Shown: one piece after another, positions 6,916 through 7,071 of the stretch
How positions within the stretch are numbered: position 1 is the stretch's first letter
How the letters are laid out: each line of letters opens with the position of its first letter
Source of the DNA: Lysobacterales bacterium
GTDB lineage: Bacteria > Pseudomonadota > Gammaproteobacteria > Xanthomonadales > SZUA-36
Length of the DNA: 7,071 nucleotides
NCBI GenBank assembly: GCA_030637665.1
Contig: DAOWGA010000063.1
Location: 1 to 7,071 of the forward strand
Direction: 5' to 3'
Position numbers and translations under genes: made by a program
Notes under the pieces: model-generated
What the model was told of the DNA's origin: nothing
Databases searched by the model: none
What the model saw: the letters and a program-made list of their open reading frames with translations, nothing else

Positions 6916-7071
6916 TTATTGCATCCTCTGGCGGATGTGTTTGACCAGACCTTCCAGGCCGGGGATGTCGGCCGGGAGTTCTGTTGCGCTGTCCGATAAA
7001 GCAGGCTGGATGGCATCAGCAAGGGATTTGCCGAGTTCCACACCCCATTGGTCGAAGGCGTTGATTTGCCA
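6916..7071 (-). CDS. pgi: Glucose-6-phosphate isomerase, C-terminal end (partial)
   Basis: Only the last 51 codons and the TAA stop (6918-6916) are in the window; the gene continues past the right edge. The visible part begins [15 protein letters not shown], the strongly conserved C-terminal signature of glucose-6-phosphate isomerase, which interconverts glucose 6-phosphate and fructose 6-phosphate in glycolysis and gluconeogenesis. The lysine at residue 15 of this fragment belongs to the family's C-terminal signature. The tail ends [10 protein letters not shown], in line with the short helical tail of proteobacterial enzymes. It is transcribed in the same direction as leuS, 86 bp upstream of it, and may or may not share its transcript. 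The catalytic glutamate and histidine lie outside the window and cannot be checked. Confidence 0.9.
   Translation of the reverse strand, partial: WQINAFDQWGVELGKSLADAIQPALSDSATELPADIPGLEGLVKHIRQRMQ

Overview
All the genes in this window lie on the minus strand, so the biological order runs from the right edge to the left. The organism is most likely a gammaproteobacterium, or a close relative. The run leuS-lptE-holA-nadD is a classic gammaproteobacterial housekeeping block, LptE implies a Gram-negative outer membrane with LPS, and the LeuRS, HolA and NadD sequences are of the proteobacterial type. I cannot name a genus from the sequence.

Layout, in the direction of transcription. Positions 7071-6916 hold the last 51 codons of pgi (glucose-6-phosphate isomerase), cut by the window edge. 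After an 86-bp gap comes a tight block: leuS (6829-4220), lptE (4214-3714), holA (3707-2673) and nadD (2676-2023). Its intergenic gaps are 5 bp, 6 bp and a 4-bp overlap (GTGA), as expected for a single translationally coupled transcript. Its products serve leucine charging of tRNA, LPS insertion in the outer membrane, the delta subunit of the DNA polymerase III clamp loader, and NAD synthesis.

The usual downstream partners rsfS (ybeB) and rlmH (ybeA) do not follow nadD. Instead, exactly at the nadD stop codon there is a 167-bp fold-back repeat (1860-2026). It has perfect 19-bp terminal inverted repeats beginning and ending in CTAG and is almost symmetric to its centre. It looks like a MITE-like or otherwise non-coding repetitive element, and the TAG stop of nadD lies inside its terminal CTAG.

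Beyond the repeat is a small accessory cassette: arsR (1793-1482), an ArsR/SmtB repressor with seven cysteines including a C-terminal Cys-Cys; arsM (1465-656), arsenite S-adenosylmethionine methyltransferase; and a doxX-family membrane protein gene (560-138). A likely ArsR operator made of repeated ACGATA half-sites precedes arsR. The cassette should give metal(loid)-inducible arsenic biotransformation; the role of the DoxX protein in it is unknown.

The leftmost ~137 bp hold no gene I can support, but contain a cluster of short inverted and direct repeats that may be the edge of another repetitive or mobile element lying outside the window. The most interesting points are the fold-back element fused to the nadD stop, the synteny break there, and the ArsR cysteine layout, which resembles methylarsenite-sensing rather than classical arsenite-sensing repressors.
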